A stretch of 64,000 bases of DNA, from the NCBI GenBank assembly GCA_022315425.1, contig JAIUPT010000050.1, forward strand, positions 1,302,001-1,366,000, written 5' to 3'. The notes beneath the pieces were generated by a model. The model did no database searches, had not been told where the DNA came from, and saw only the letters and a program-made list of their open reading frames with translations. Positions within the stretch are counted from its first letter, which is position 1, and the number at the start of each line of letters is the position of its first letter. Below are positions 50,208 to 59,632 of the stretch, in pieces. This stretch comes from Pseudevernia furfuracea. Its lineage: Eukaryota; Ascomycota; Lecanoromycetes; Lecanorales; Parmeliaceae. The position numbers were made by a program, and so were the translations under genes.

Positions 50208-51169
50208 CCTGACACTCTTGCGTCCGATGCCCTCCTTGAGTCTCGGGCCATTTGCCTGCATGCAAAGCTTTCAAGTAAAAGCTTTCCCCCGCTCATGACC
50301 TGTTCAGATTGTTTTGAGCCTACGACACGTTTGAGGGCGATCTGAAGTGTTTTAAATAATGACTGAGAGCCATGTGTTGCGGGAAGGAAAAGAGCAACAG
50401 TATCTTACGAATGATATGTAGTAGTAAAGCGTTTCACTGCACAGGCTATTTTCTACTTACTCCCCGGTTCACTCCTTTATATTGGTCTCGTGGTAGGATT
50501 CACATGCACGGCTTCCCCAAACACCTCTAATCTTTTAGCTGCATTAATTAAGTGGGTTCCGAGAGTGAGAGAAATTTGAGCCCAGGAGAAGTTCAGAGGC
50601 GCCCTCCAAGCGAGACATTTTGGCTGGGAACGAATGATAATAGAAAGCGCCACAAAGTAAAGTATTACAGTATACTACATGTAGAGGCACCTGCACCTTT
50701 TGAAAGATTATTCTGTGTGGTGAGACTGCATAGCCAGTCGTATGATCCGTACACATCCCATCAATAAGCATCATGCATTCTTATTTCACCGCAATCTGAC
50801 GTCTAGGCATCACTCGTTCGCCCTCATTCCTTGCACATATTTTTCGAGCCTCCCTTTAAAGTCGCCGCAGGACACCACCACATCACAATTACATGAATGC
50901 TGCTGCCCAGTGGATTGCACACAGTGCACCCTAGCACCTCCACCTCAAAAGCCAGAAATCCCAACTTCGCTTCGACATCTTTACAACTCCTCACTCTTGA
51001 ACCCTGGCAAGTGCGACTCCTTCTCTCTATCTATTCAACAACCTCTTCGTCCTTCTGACCACCACTGGTCGTGCATCTAGACCTTACCGCAGACTAAGAT
51101 AGAAATAAGTGGAGGCATTGTTGCTATCATCCAAGTCCAAAGACTTCCATCCTCGCCCCTTAGATCACT
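50208..51169. promoter_or_regulatory. Divergent upstream region between the nuclease and the 304-residue protein
   Basis: This 962-bp spacer separates two divergent starts and should hold both promoters. The 112-codon frame at 50742-51080 is Pro/Ser/Cys-rich with C/T-rich DNA typical of a fungal leader, not a convincing protein. No defined site can be named. Confidence 0.45.
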
Positions 51170-52084
51170 ATGAAGAAACCAAGGATTGAAGAGCTCGTCA
51201 TGTCACGACTGTTCCCGCAGAAGAAGGACATCGATCCCAGCGATTGGCAGACCCACATCAGACGCAGTCTTGTTCAAGAAGTCCGCATGGAAACTGTCTG
51301 TTTCTATGGGCCTTTCGATTGTCTCGAAGCCCAATATCCCGGCCTAGACTATGCTAAACCCGCTCATCGTCTGCGCCTCAACCGATTTCCATCCCACCGA
51401 AAACTCTTCAGGGTCTTTGATGAGTTGAGGCTGACGGATTACGAAATACAGAGACTGTGTAAGTGGGAAGGTACACGGTGGGCTAGGGAGACATATGAGG
51501 CCAACAATAGGCTCAAAATAAAGGACACTACCTGGAATGGTGTTCATGATTTTAGGAACAAGAGGCCCACTGTTACAGTGGCCCCAGGATGGATTGAAGA
51601 GCCAATTGCGACAGAGCCCGGAGAGATCTCGGACAACGACATAGCATCGGAGGGTGAAGATGAGGAGATGAGAGACTCCGATGAAGGCGACGAGCTTACT
51701 GAGGAAGAGAGCGAGGACGAGCTGCAGCGAAGCGTTGGTGTGGATCTCAACCAGAGGCTCCTTGTTGCTACCGAGGCACGAGCAAGGGGTGAAGAGGCAA
51801 TTATTGATGCTGATTGGGAGCAATGGCTCAAGGAAGCAGCGGAGAGGGGCGACCTTCCCGAGTTTTCCCGTATGCTCAATTCAACGTCGGCGCAGGCAGC
51901 TTCATCCCGGACTTCGGCATACTGGACCCGAGAAACCCCGGAATACCTCAGTGAAGATTCTGCAACGTTGCGAGCCCGCCTGCCGCCACCACCGCAATAC
52001 TTTCCTCCGGTCGAAGCAAACTCCGCTATAGCGACAGCCGTAGCAGTCCCGCCACCTGCACACCCCGCAGGGGCCGCAATGTAG
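51170..52084 (+). CDS. Fungal hypothetical protein, acidic middle region
   Basis: One uninterrupted exon encodes 304 residues. The first 135 residues look like a folded, conserved region: MKKPRIEELVMSRLF, then RLRLNRFPSHRKLFRVFDEL and LCKWEGTRWARETYE. Next comes a very acidic stretch (about residues 155-185, EDEEMRDSDEGDE). The C-terminal third is Ala/Pro-rich and probably disordered. No signal peptide or membrane segment is visible. I recognise the pattern as that of uncharacterised proteins from filamentous fungi but know no function. The start is supported by a C/T-rich leader and the length of the open frame. Confidence 0.78.
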   Translation: MKKPRIEELVMSRLFPQKKDIDPSDWQTHIRRSLVQEVRMETVCFYGPFDCLEAQYPGLDYAKPAHRLRLNRFPSHRKLFRVFDELRLTDYEIQRLCKWEGTRWARETYEANNRLKIKDTTWNGVHDFRNKRPTVTVAPGWIEEPIATEPGEISDNDIASEGEDEEMRDSDEGDELTEEESEDELQRSVGVDLNQRLLVATEARARGEEAIIDADWEQWLKEAAERGDLPEFSRMLNSTSAQAASSRTSAYWTRETPEYLSEDSATLRARLPPPPQYFPPVEANSAIATAVAVPPPAHPAGAAM

Positions 52085-52571
52085 GGGAGGGAGCACAGAA
52101 CACGTGAAGTCTTGATAGTACATATGTTTACTCGGTTCTGATTATGCATTTTTACGGTTTCACGAAGGAATCATGAGCGGAAGGCGTTTTGGCTTCAATG
52201 GCGGTCATAGACGGGCATGCCGAATATTCTCCATCTCTGCATTCATGGCTGCACAAGAGCGGTTTTTTATTCTCCCAGATACCTGGCATGCATGACAAGC
52301 GCTGCATAGGGTCCCGTTGAAGCATATGTGGCTCTCACTCATCATTTCAAACGGGTAGTACATCGTGATCTTGATAGAGGCGAAGCAGTTATCCAGTAAG
52401 CAAAGCCTTTCTCGAAGCGAAGTGAAATGCGGAATCTGAGACGCGTTATGCATGTCTGCTCGTGAATTTTGCACCACAAGGAACTTTGTAAGACTTTAGG
52501 TCGTTTCCTTTTGCTATTTATGGGCCACAAGGTCAAAAGATTCATCACTCAGGCCTAGCATCTGTCTCTGT
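52085..52571. other. Tail-to-tail spacer
   Basis: This is the 3' flank of the 304-residue protein gene and of the convergent oxygenase-like gene. Short frames here (68-90 codons, minus strand) show no family resemblance. Nothing else is visible. Confidence 0.55.
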
Positions 52572-54054
52572 TCAACCGAAGCGTCTCATCACCTCCCTAG
52601 AAAATTCCCCGAAAGTAGTCCCTTTGTCTCTATCCACCACTTCGTCTAACCCGGGTTGCGTGAACCTTCACCGTTTCGATGTCAGTATTGCCACTTCAAG
52701 ACAAGTTTGAGTTATAGGACATGTTGGGGGCTTTAGAATAGAGTCGTTGATGTTTCGCTCCCGCAATATGTGTTTTGACTCAAAATGCATAAAAAGTGAG
52801 CACATTGCTCCTAAAGGTTGCTTACACGGCTAAGGTGTTCCTCGCCACTCTAGCTCCGTCCTTCGCAGCCCCTCCAGCACGCACAAAATGAGGCACGGCT
52901 CTGAATTTGCCCCCTGTAATAATCTGTAATGCTTCACCTGTCTGGAAGGCTAGGCAATCCGGAGGGATGGAGACTTTGGTAATGGTGGAATCGCGGGCGT
53001 GAATGTAGAGGCCCGTGTGTGGGTCTGGAGCCGACGGAAGAAAAGGTAAAGCTGGTGCCGTAGATGGAGCCTTGGTTGGATCAAAAGCGGAGATCTGAGG
53101 AGGATGTGCCGCCTCGTCGACATAAACGGCAGACGTTAAGCCAGTCAGGCAGCCGTCTTGGTAACATCAGATTCAGCACGTCTTCTCTTGGGACCAGACT
53201 CGGCTTCAAAGCCATGTTCGGGAGTGTTTTACTCCTGGAGCGAAATTTTGCAGCCCAAATCCAGTGCCAATCAGGAGAAATACATTAGGAAAGATAACTT
53301 ACGGTCGATGTGGGTTGCGCACCAGGAATCATGATCTCGTGCTGTAGATTCCGGGGGAGGTGCACCGATGTTTGCAGCCTGACTGGATTTGGAGGAGGCT
53401 GCTGGGGGGAAATAATGCAACAAACGCGCTTTCGTTATCATGGAGCTTTTCACAACATGTTCGAGATACCCAGGCTCATAATCTTTGATGTGGGCTACAG
53501 CATACTGATCACACGCACGAGCGACTAACACGGCAGTGTCGATTATTAAGGTACAGAGCTCCTCAAAGGTGTCTTGGAAGCCTGGGAGGGAAGTCTCAGC
53601 TGGCCAGACGTTGGGTGCTGTGAACTCTGGGAAGCCGATTGAAGAGGGTACCGTAACATGCTTTCCTTGATAGAAAGCGCAGTTGACATAGTATGAGCCT
53701 TTCTGTGTGTCGTACGAACCACTTTTGAGGGACTCTTTGCCATGACTCCATCCGCTAAGATACTTTGCCGAAGGGCAAGAGAGGGCATCTAACGAGAATG
53801 AGCGCGAAGATATGACTATCTTTTCAGACGTTGAAAGGAGCAGGTGACCAATCGTTACAAAACTGAGAACACATACCCAGCTCCTCCGTGGGTAGATTAG
53901 CAACATAAGACGCGTACGAGAGAACCTCATGACGAAGTTGGGGAAACCGTGAAGGCAGATCCTTAACAATTAAGATACCAAGAGAAGAGGGACCAAATGC
54001 TTCTTCCAGGGTTTGGAACGGTACAGAAGCTGGGATTCGAATTAGATATCTCAT
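52572..54054 (-). CDS. 2OG-Fe(II) oxygenase / isopenicillin-N-synthase-like protein
   Basis: Four exons (53877-54054, 53303-53788, 52826-53156, 52572-52665) give 362 residues. The double-stranded beta-helix iron ligands are visible: H219 and D221 (WCATHIDHGCLTGL, formed across intron 2) and H311 (GGKFRAVPHFVRAG, with R314 three residues on). Upstream are GWSHGKE and KGSYYVN, and the C-terminus TFGEFSREVMRR is typical of this fungal family. Such enzymes use Fe(II), usually with 2-oxoglutarate, to oxidise small molecules; the substrate is unknown. There is no secretion signal, so it is probably cytosolic. Intron 3 (160 bp) is related to two introns of the nearby nuclease gene. A pogo element sits 123 bp upstream of its ATG. 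Confidence 0.85.
52666..52825 (-). repeat. Introner-like intron (oxygenase gene, intron 3)
   Basis: This 160-bp intron contains TTTTGAGTCA ... GCGGGAGCG and a 3' block GTCTTGAAGTGGCAATACTG, then ACATCGAAACGGTGAAG, matching intron 9 of the nuclease gene in the same order. The ends are GTAAGC and GAAG, and the reading frame closes exactly (LAV then FTQPGLDE). Confidence 0.65.
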
Positions 54055-54949
54055 TTAAGCTGGAGATCCGAGAAACCGACAATGCTTGAGGTCTTCTAAG
54101 CTCACGACGACGGCGTTTCGAGGTTCATGCATACTTTCAAATTTTCCCATCAGCTTATTGAAATTCCATGTTCGATACTCGTTTCCACCTACTAATGCAA
54201 CACCCCTACTAATGCAATACCCTAAAATCCGATAAATCCGAAACCCTATCAAAAAACTCGCCCACCATTCGAAATAGGCTATAGCAACAACAATACTATA
54301 TTTAAGACTCTTGAATAATGTTTTATGAGTAATATAGTGTTTCAGCATTACAGAGCTTCACTTTAAAGAAAATCGATGTAGAAATAATCAAATAATAATC
54401 AAAAAGGTGAAAATAATATTATGCTCAGTCGAAGAAGGTAGAGAAGACAGAAGAAGACAGAGAAGAAATCATTTGAAATAATACGATTTGATTAATTCAT
54501 TGCTTTCGAATCGAGCCGCAGACGCTAAATTAGTGTTATAAAAAAGTTTTCTTCATGTAATGACATATCTATTAAATCGCGATAAGACATCAACGACGAT
54601 AGAGAGGTTCATTGATGACGCGATATAGCTTCGAACGATGTTTATATATATAATAACAAGGGGAACATGCTTAATTGAGTTCATAGTTGATAATTATTTT
54701 ATAATAAAGTTCTAAGAAGAAAATTATTATTTGAAATAAAAAGTATATATAGAGATCTTCTGCAGATCTCTTTACAAGTCTTTATATATGTCTATTTGTA
54801 AGTCTCTTTATAAGCCTCTCTATAAACCTCTTTATAAGTCTTCTTATAAATCTTTCTGTAAGTCTCGCTGCAAAGACCTTATTATAAAACTCGATCATTG
54901 ATTACTAATTAATGATCTGACAATTAAGACGATTAAGAATGAAATAACT

Positions 54950-56560
54950 CACACTCTCATCAGTAGTAAAAATTTCATGACTTCGTTAAAGGCTTCAAAA
55001 GCTCGTAAGGCTCGTAAGATTAATAAGGCTCGCAAGACTGTAAAGAAGAATTCAAAGCATAAACGTCTAAATAATATAATAAAAGAATATATGAAAGCTC
55101 TTTTAACGAACAAAAAATCTTTTATTAGAGCAATTATATTATCTCATAACATTACTTCTTTAACTCTTGAAAGACGCGTTGTTAATTAGATATAATCTCG
55201 TTAAGAAGCAAATAAGAATCGATAGCGACTTAGCGCTATAAAGAAAGAAGTCTTAAAAGAATAAATTCTACAAGTAGTAAAATGAAATTGACCTTTAAGA
55301 GTTTTTTGGGTTAAATTTATAATCATCGAATTGCTCGTGAAAAAGAGAGATTATAAAGCGCTTGATTATAATTAAATAATTAGCTTTCTTGAAAGATATT
55401 TAAATCTATAGAGTCGATTTAATTAGTTATTGAATTAAAAGCGTACTGTCACTCACGATTCAAAAAAGCTATTATAATGATTTCAGCTTATTAAGAACAC
55501 TATTTAGAAGTACGATATTTAGAAGAAGAATACGTATAATATGAATAAGAAAGATTTCGCTCTCGATGTCGCTAATAGAGCGAGAGTAATTTGCTTTAAA
55601 AATAACTTATAGATCTATGTGACTCAGAACGACAATAGAAAGTGAATATCTTTTATTAAGTATATATTCGATAACGAAAGACTTCTAGATATCTTTATAA
55701 TCTTTAAAGACAAGTTAATCAAAAAGGTCTGAATCGAGCTCTTAGAGAATAAGTATAATTATATTACAATAAGTGAGAATGAATAAACAAACAACGTATT
55801 GAGTCTGAAGTGTCAGGACCAGTACAGAGTCAAGTTATTAGATATATTTTCTTTCTTATTTGATGAATAATATACTCATTATTTTATAGAGCATTTGAGT
55901 CGCAAACTCGTTAAACGCTGAAAGACAAATATCGTCCTAACATATTTGACGAATATGCGTTACATATTAATAACAAAGTTATACTATTCTATATTAACAA
56001 CGATATTATTTCTTTATATTTATCTACTCATATCACATATATACTTTAATTATTAGATATCGAATTTTTCTCATCTTTAACAATTATATATCATAAGTAT
56101 CTAAAGAAAAACTCACGACTTTCGAAACAATATATAATAAACAAAACAAATTATATTTAGTACGTTTAAATAATAAGAAAAAACGCTGCGACTCTCAAAA
56201 ACATTATGTATTTTTAACAAAACAGTGAGCTATTTTTTATTTAATCGTAAATTGTCTTTAATAAATAAGAGCTTAAAGCATTAGAAACGCGATCTATTAT
56301 ATCTTTAACTATAATTATTATAACGTTCAATGATGATTCTATCTCTATGTCTTTTATCACTTTAATAAATATAAAAAAAGTTAATTAATTAGTTTAACAA
56401 ATTAAGACTGATAATCAAGATTTAACACTTTTAGAAAAGCTTAAAAAAGCATATAGTGCTACACTAACAAAAATCATTATATTTAAGATTATTAATAATA
56501 CTCTTATCAACGTAGATTAACGAAAGAAGAATAAGATCGCTCGAGAAAAAAAATACTAAA
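54950..56560 (+). pseudogene. Pogo/Fot1 transposase relic (DDE_1 family)
   Basis: Reading through stops on the plus strand, family landmarks appear in order: the segment before the catalytic core with NMNKKDF (normally NMDEKGF; the catalytic Asp is Asn here) and VANRARVIC near 55540-55610, then VTQNDNRK and FIIFKDK near 55620-55720, and THITYILQLLDIEFFSSL near 56020-56080 (normally a SHLLQPLDVGVFSPLK-type motif). The N-terminal DNA-binding part is Lys/Arg-rich (54977-55189). Many stops, frameshifts and lost catalytic residues make it inactive. Confidence 0.82.
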
Positions 56561-56824
56561 AAAAAAAAAGAATTATAACTCTTAAAATTATATAAGAACG
56601 AACGTAAAAATTTAATAACGAGTAGTTTGCGAGGAAGTTTATAAAGATTTATCGTCTAAGATCTAACCTTTTTGAGAATAAAAGAGATAGAAGTTTAGTT
56701 AAAAAGACTACTTTATCTCTCACGTTAGATTTATTAATATTAGTATAACTCGATTCTTTACATTTCTTCTCGCAGCGATTCTCGTAGCGATCTTTATAAC
56801 GATCACAGCGAGATGATAAAGAAG

Positions 56825-56998
56825 ATATAAGAGATATAAAAGATATAAGAGAAGATATAAGAGAAGATATAAAAGAAGATATAAGAGAAGATATAAAAGA
56901 AGATAAAAAAATAATAATAAAAAAGATAATAAAAGAAGAAGAAGAAGAAGAAGAAGAAGAAGAAGAAGAAGAAGAAGAAGAAGAAGAAGAAGAAGAAA
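56825..56998 (+). repeat. Minisatellite (AGATATAAGAGA-type) plus (GAA)n microsatellite
   Basis: Units of GATATAAGAGAA / GATATAAAAGAA repeat from 56825 to about 56905. About 22 GAA triplets follow at 56933-56998. Both lie in the 3' part of the pogo element. On the opposite strand they would encode a poly-Ser run, but I see no gene. Confidence 0.85.
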
Positions 56999-57098
56999 TA
57001 ACGAGATATTTATAAATTAATAAATCAATAAAGTTCAAAAAGAGATAATTTTTTTTCTTTAGTATTTTAATAGTATTAATAATAAAAAGATCGAAGAG

Positions 57099-57295
57099 TG
57101 TTACGAGCGTACCCCGCATCCCTTGGTGACACCTGCCTGTGTTAGCATTCCTTTGTTGACACACTATCTCTTTTAGGCTTAGCGTGCCTTGGCAGGTTCA
57201 CTCAGTCATACATATATGGCCTTCCCTCCCAGTACATAGTTGTCCTGTATCTAGTTGTCTTATTCAATACACCTACATGACTTGACTCTGTACTA
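57099..57295 (+). mobile_element. LTR-like dispersed repeat, un-RIPed copy nested in the pogo element
   Basis: This GC-normal block (TGTTACGAGCGTACCCCGC ... GACTCTGTACTA) matches the mutated copy at 2394-2580. A 28-bp segment is present on both sides (57071-57098 and 57294-57321), far longer than a usual retroelement duplication. It inserted after RIP had acted on its host. Confidence 0.65.
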
Positions 57296-57899
57296 GTATT
57301 AATAATAAAAAGATCGAAGAGAAGCTAAAATAGAATTAAAATTTCGCTATAAATCGACTTCGAAATAAGCAACTTATAATTCGCTGACGAAACAAATTAA
57401 GCTCTGTTATAAGCTGAAACGAAATAATAATTTTAGAGAATAGATATCTCTTCTTTGAAGCACCTCTTATTATTATTCTTTTATTCGAAATCCTTTACAG
57501 TTATGATATGCTTAATAACAATATCGATTCTCTTATACTTTAGACGACGTTTTAACATATTCTTCTCTTATCCACGATTCATTCAGCTCAAAAAGACTGT
57601 TTTATCAAGCATTATAACATTGAAAAGAAGAGTTAAAGAGGTATCGATCTGACGAAGAGCGAATATAACGTTTTCATCTATTTGAGAGCGACGATAATTA
57701 ATTAAAAAGTTATTCGAGATCCCTACTTAATTAGCTAGATGATTACAAGACTCAAATAGTCACATATATATGAATTTAGCCATTTCTAATGCCATTGTCG
57801 ATAAATTTGATGCGATGAAGACATATGAAGTTGAACCGGATTTATCGGATTTTAGGGTATTGCATTAGTAGGGGTGTTGCATTAGTAGGTGGAAACGAG

Positions 57900-58258
57900 T
57901 AGCATTAAGGTCCCTAAAGAGGTATCACCAGCTTCACTCACCGTGTAAATGAGGCTGGCCCGATGCAACTCGGAAGTTGGTACGGAAGGCGATAGTACGG
58001 CGGACGATAATTGACAGCATGACTTTACGTACAGACCTCCGTACTGTATCCTTTAAAAAAAAATTTAAGGTAATTTTGAGATTTGGTTTTGTCGTACTGT
58101 CGATTATCGCCCGCCATAGCTTAATCACACCCCTGGCCTGAAGCTTGGGATGAGCTTTGGCGTGGGATGGGAGCATGAGCATGCAACTTCATGACCAGGG
58201 TCAAATTGCAAACACAATTGTTAGGATGTCGAAGGTGTTCTGACCAGAAATACTAACA
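57900..58258. promoter_or_regulatory. Upstream region of the FRG1-like gene with a 123-bp foldback
   Basis: Between the pogo element and the FRG1 start lies an inverted repeat whose arms, 57996-58023 and 58091-58118, match at 23 of 28 positions, all differences being transitions. The centre CCTTTAAAAAAAAATTTAAGG is also self-complementary. This resembles a small MITE. The native promoter of the gene must lie here, or farther left beyond the transposon. Confidence 0.6.
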
Positions 58259-59116
58259 ATGGTCAAGCCCTTAGCTTTCAAGGGTGATAAGAAGTCCAAG
58301 AAGCGCAAGACTACCCACCCAGATAGCAGCCTGGCTCTTGAAGACGGTGATACAAAGACCCTCACCGTACAAAATGTGAAAGCCGAAGCAGAAGAAGATG
58401 ACAGCTGGGTGACAGCGGAGGCAGCAACGGACGTCACTGGACCTATCATATTTGCTCTACCTTCAACGAAAGCGACGTGCATCGCATGCGATGCGAACGG
58501 CAAAATTTATACTAGCGAACTTGAGAACATATTCGGGGGAGATCTAGCTACAGCAGAGCCTCACGATGTGCGGCAGGTTTGGATTGCAAGCAGAGTTGCA
58601 GGCACCAACGAGATCAGCTTCAAAGGTCACCATGGACGGTATGGGAATGCTTGTACCTTTCAATTTTTATCCATAGTGGCTGAAATCTCTAGCTATCTGA
58701 GTTGCGACAAGATCGGCGCGCTATCTTCGACGCGCGAAGCCATATCCCCAGAGGAAACCTTTCTTTGTATCCCGTCTCCCGAGACACCTGGCATGTTCAG
58801 CGTCCAAACTGTGCGGGAGAAATTCCTCACTATCGTCGATGACAGTAAAGTACCGGAGATACGTGGCGACGCAGAGTCGGTATCCTTCAACACCACTTTC
58901 CGTATACGAATGCAGGCGCGGTTCAAGCCAAGACTAAAGGCCAATAAAGAGTCGAAGACAAGGGAGAAGATTAGCAGGAAGGAACTGGAAGAAGTGGTAG
59001 GTAGAAGATTAGAAGAAGATGAGGTGAGAAGATTGAAGAAGGCTCGGGTGCAGGGTGATTATCATGAAGCGATCCTTGATGTGAGAGTAAAGGGAAAGCA
59101 TGACAAGTATTCGTGA
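58259..59116 (+). CDS. FRG1-like protein
   Basis: Two exons (58259-58638, 58693-59116) with a 54-bp intron give 267 residues. FRG1 is a nuclear/nucleolar protein with a fascin-like beta-trefoil fold linked to pre-mRNA splicing and rRNA processing. The start MVKPLAFKGDKKSKKRK is the basic N-terminus of the family. SFKGHHGRYLSCDKIG, formed across the splice, and the stretch RGDAESVSFNTTFRIRMQAR are family signatures. The C-terminus is a Lys/Glu-rich helix (REKISRKELEEVVGRR) followed by a short basic tail ending GKHDKYS. The length is normal. Confidence 0.9.
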   Translation: MVKPLAFKGDKKSKKRKTTHPDSSLALEDGDTKTLTVQNVKAEAEEDDSWVTAEAATDVTGPIIFALPSTKATCIACDANGKIYTSELENIFGGDLATAEPHDVRQVWIASRVAGTNEISFKGHHGRYGNACTFQFLSIVAEISSYLSCDKIGALSSTREAISPEETFLCIPSPETPGMFSVQTVREKFLTIVDDSKVPEIRGDAESVSFNTTFRIRMQARFKPRLKANKESKTREKISRKELEEVVGRRLEEDEVRRLKKARVQGDYHEAILDVRVKGKHDKYS

Positions 59117-59632
59117 GCGCCTGCCATAAGTGGGGAATAACATAGCCCGCATGAAGACGCTCTTTGATTCATGCGGCACCTTAAACAGATGGGCAGCTAG
59201 GAAATTAACTTAGCAAGCAGACTCACTGGGCGATTGGTTGTCCAAGTCGTATTTCCTGGGTGTCTGGTTTTAATGGTCTGAAAAAAATAAACAACTTCTG
59301 TCAGCTAGGAGATTCTGACGGATGCAAAGTGTTGGATAATAGTAGGCCACATTTGTACAGGCAATTTGATGATGCGCTATCGACTGGCTGGTCTTCTTCA
59401 AACAAGATAGCACGGCGAACGTATAAATCGGTGGTTGTAAGTATTGTCTTGCAAAGGTCAAGAAAGGTAGATAGCTATGGTATGAGGGTATCATCGTTCG
59501 AGATACTTTGACGCCTTTCAGAAACCATCCGTGGACCCCGAATGACCCACTCCGCCATGCTAAAAATCCGTTACTCCATCGCTCCTTTGCTCACCAGATT
59601 CGTCCATACTATACATGCCAAAAAGCCTCGTA
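59117..59632. other. Tail-to-tail spacer between FRG1-like and WC-2-like genes
   Basis: Convergent 3' flanks of 516 bp. Frames of 74-83 codons on both strands lack any support as genes. Nothing else is visible. Confidence 0.55.

Larger units (their letters stand above)
54178..57899 (+). mobile_element. Fot1/pogo-type DNA transposon, RIP-degraded
   Basis: Perfect 63-bp terminal inverted repeats (54178-54240 and 57837-57899) start CTCGTTTCCACC. Each contains CTACTAATGCAA twice, 17 bp apart. The element is flanked by TA on both sides (54176-54177, 57900-57901), the target duplication of the Tc1/mariner-pogo superfamily. The interior is AT-rich and carries a transposase relic, a GAA-type microsatellite and an inserted 195-bp repeat. 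It occupies the divergent spacer between the oxygenase and FRG1-like genes. Confidence 0.92.

Noticed and set aside
50742..51080. 112-codon frame upstream of the 304-residue protein
   Set aside because: Biased Pro/Ser/Cys content in C/T-rich leader DNA, no conserved motif, and it lies in the expected promoter region.
47190..53000. Nuclease and RAD50 co-location as a repair gene cluster
   Set aside because: They are over 11 kb apart with unrelated genes and a transposon between them; nothing indicates co-regulation.
56649..57164. 171-codon minus-strand frame with a poly-Ser run
   Set aside because: The Ser run is the GAA microsatellite read backwards, and the frame lies inside the decayed pogo element and crosses the LTR-like insertion.
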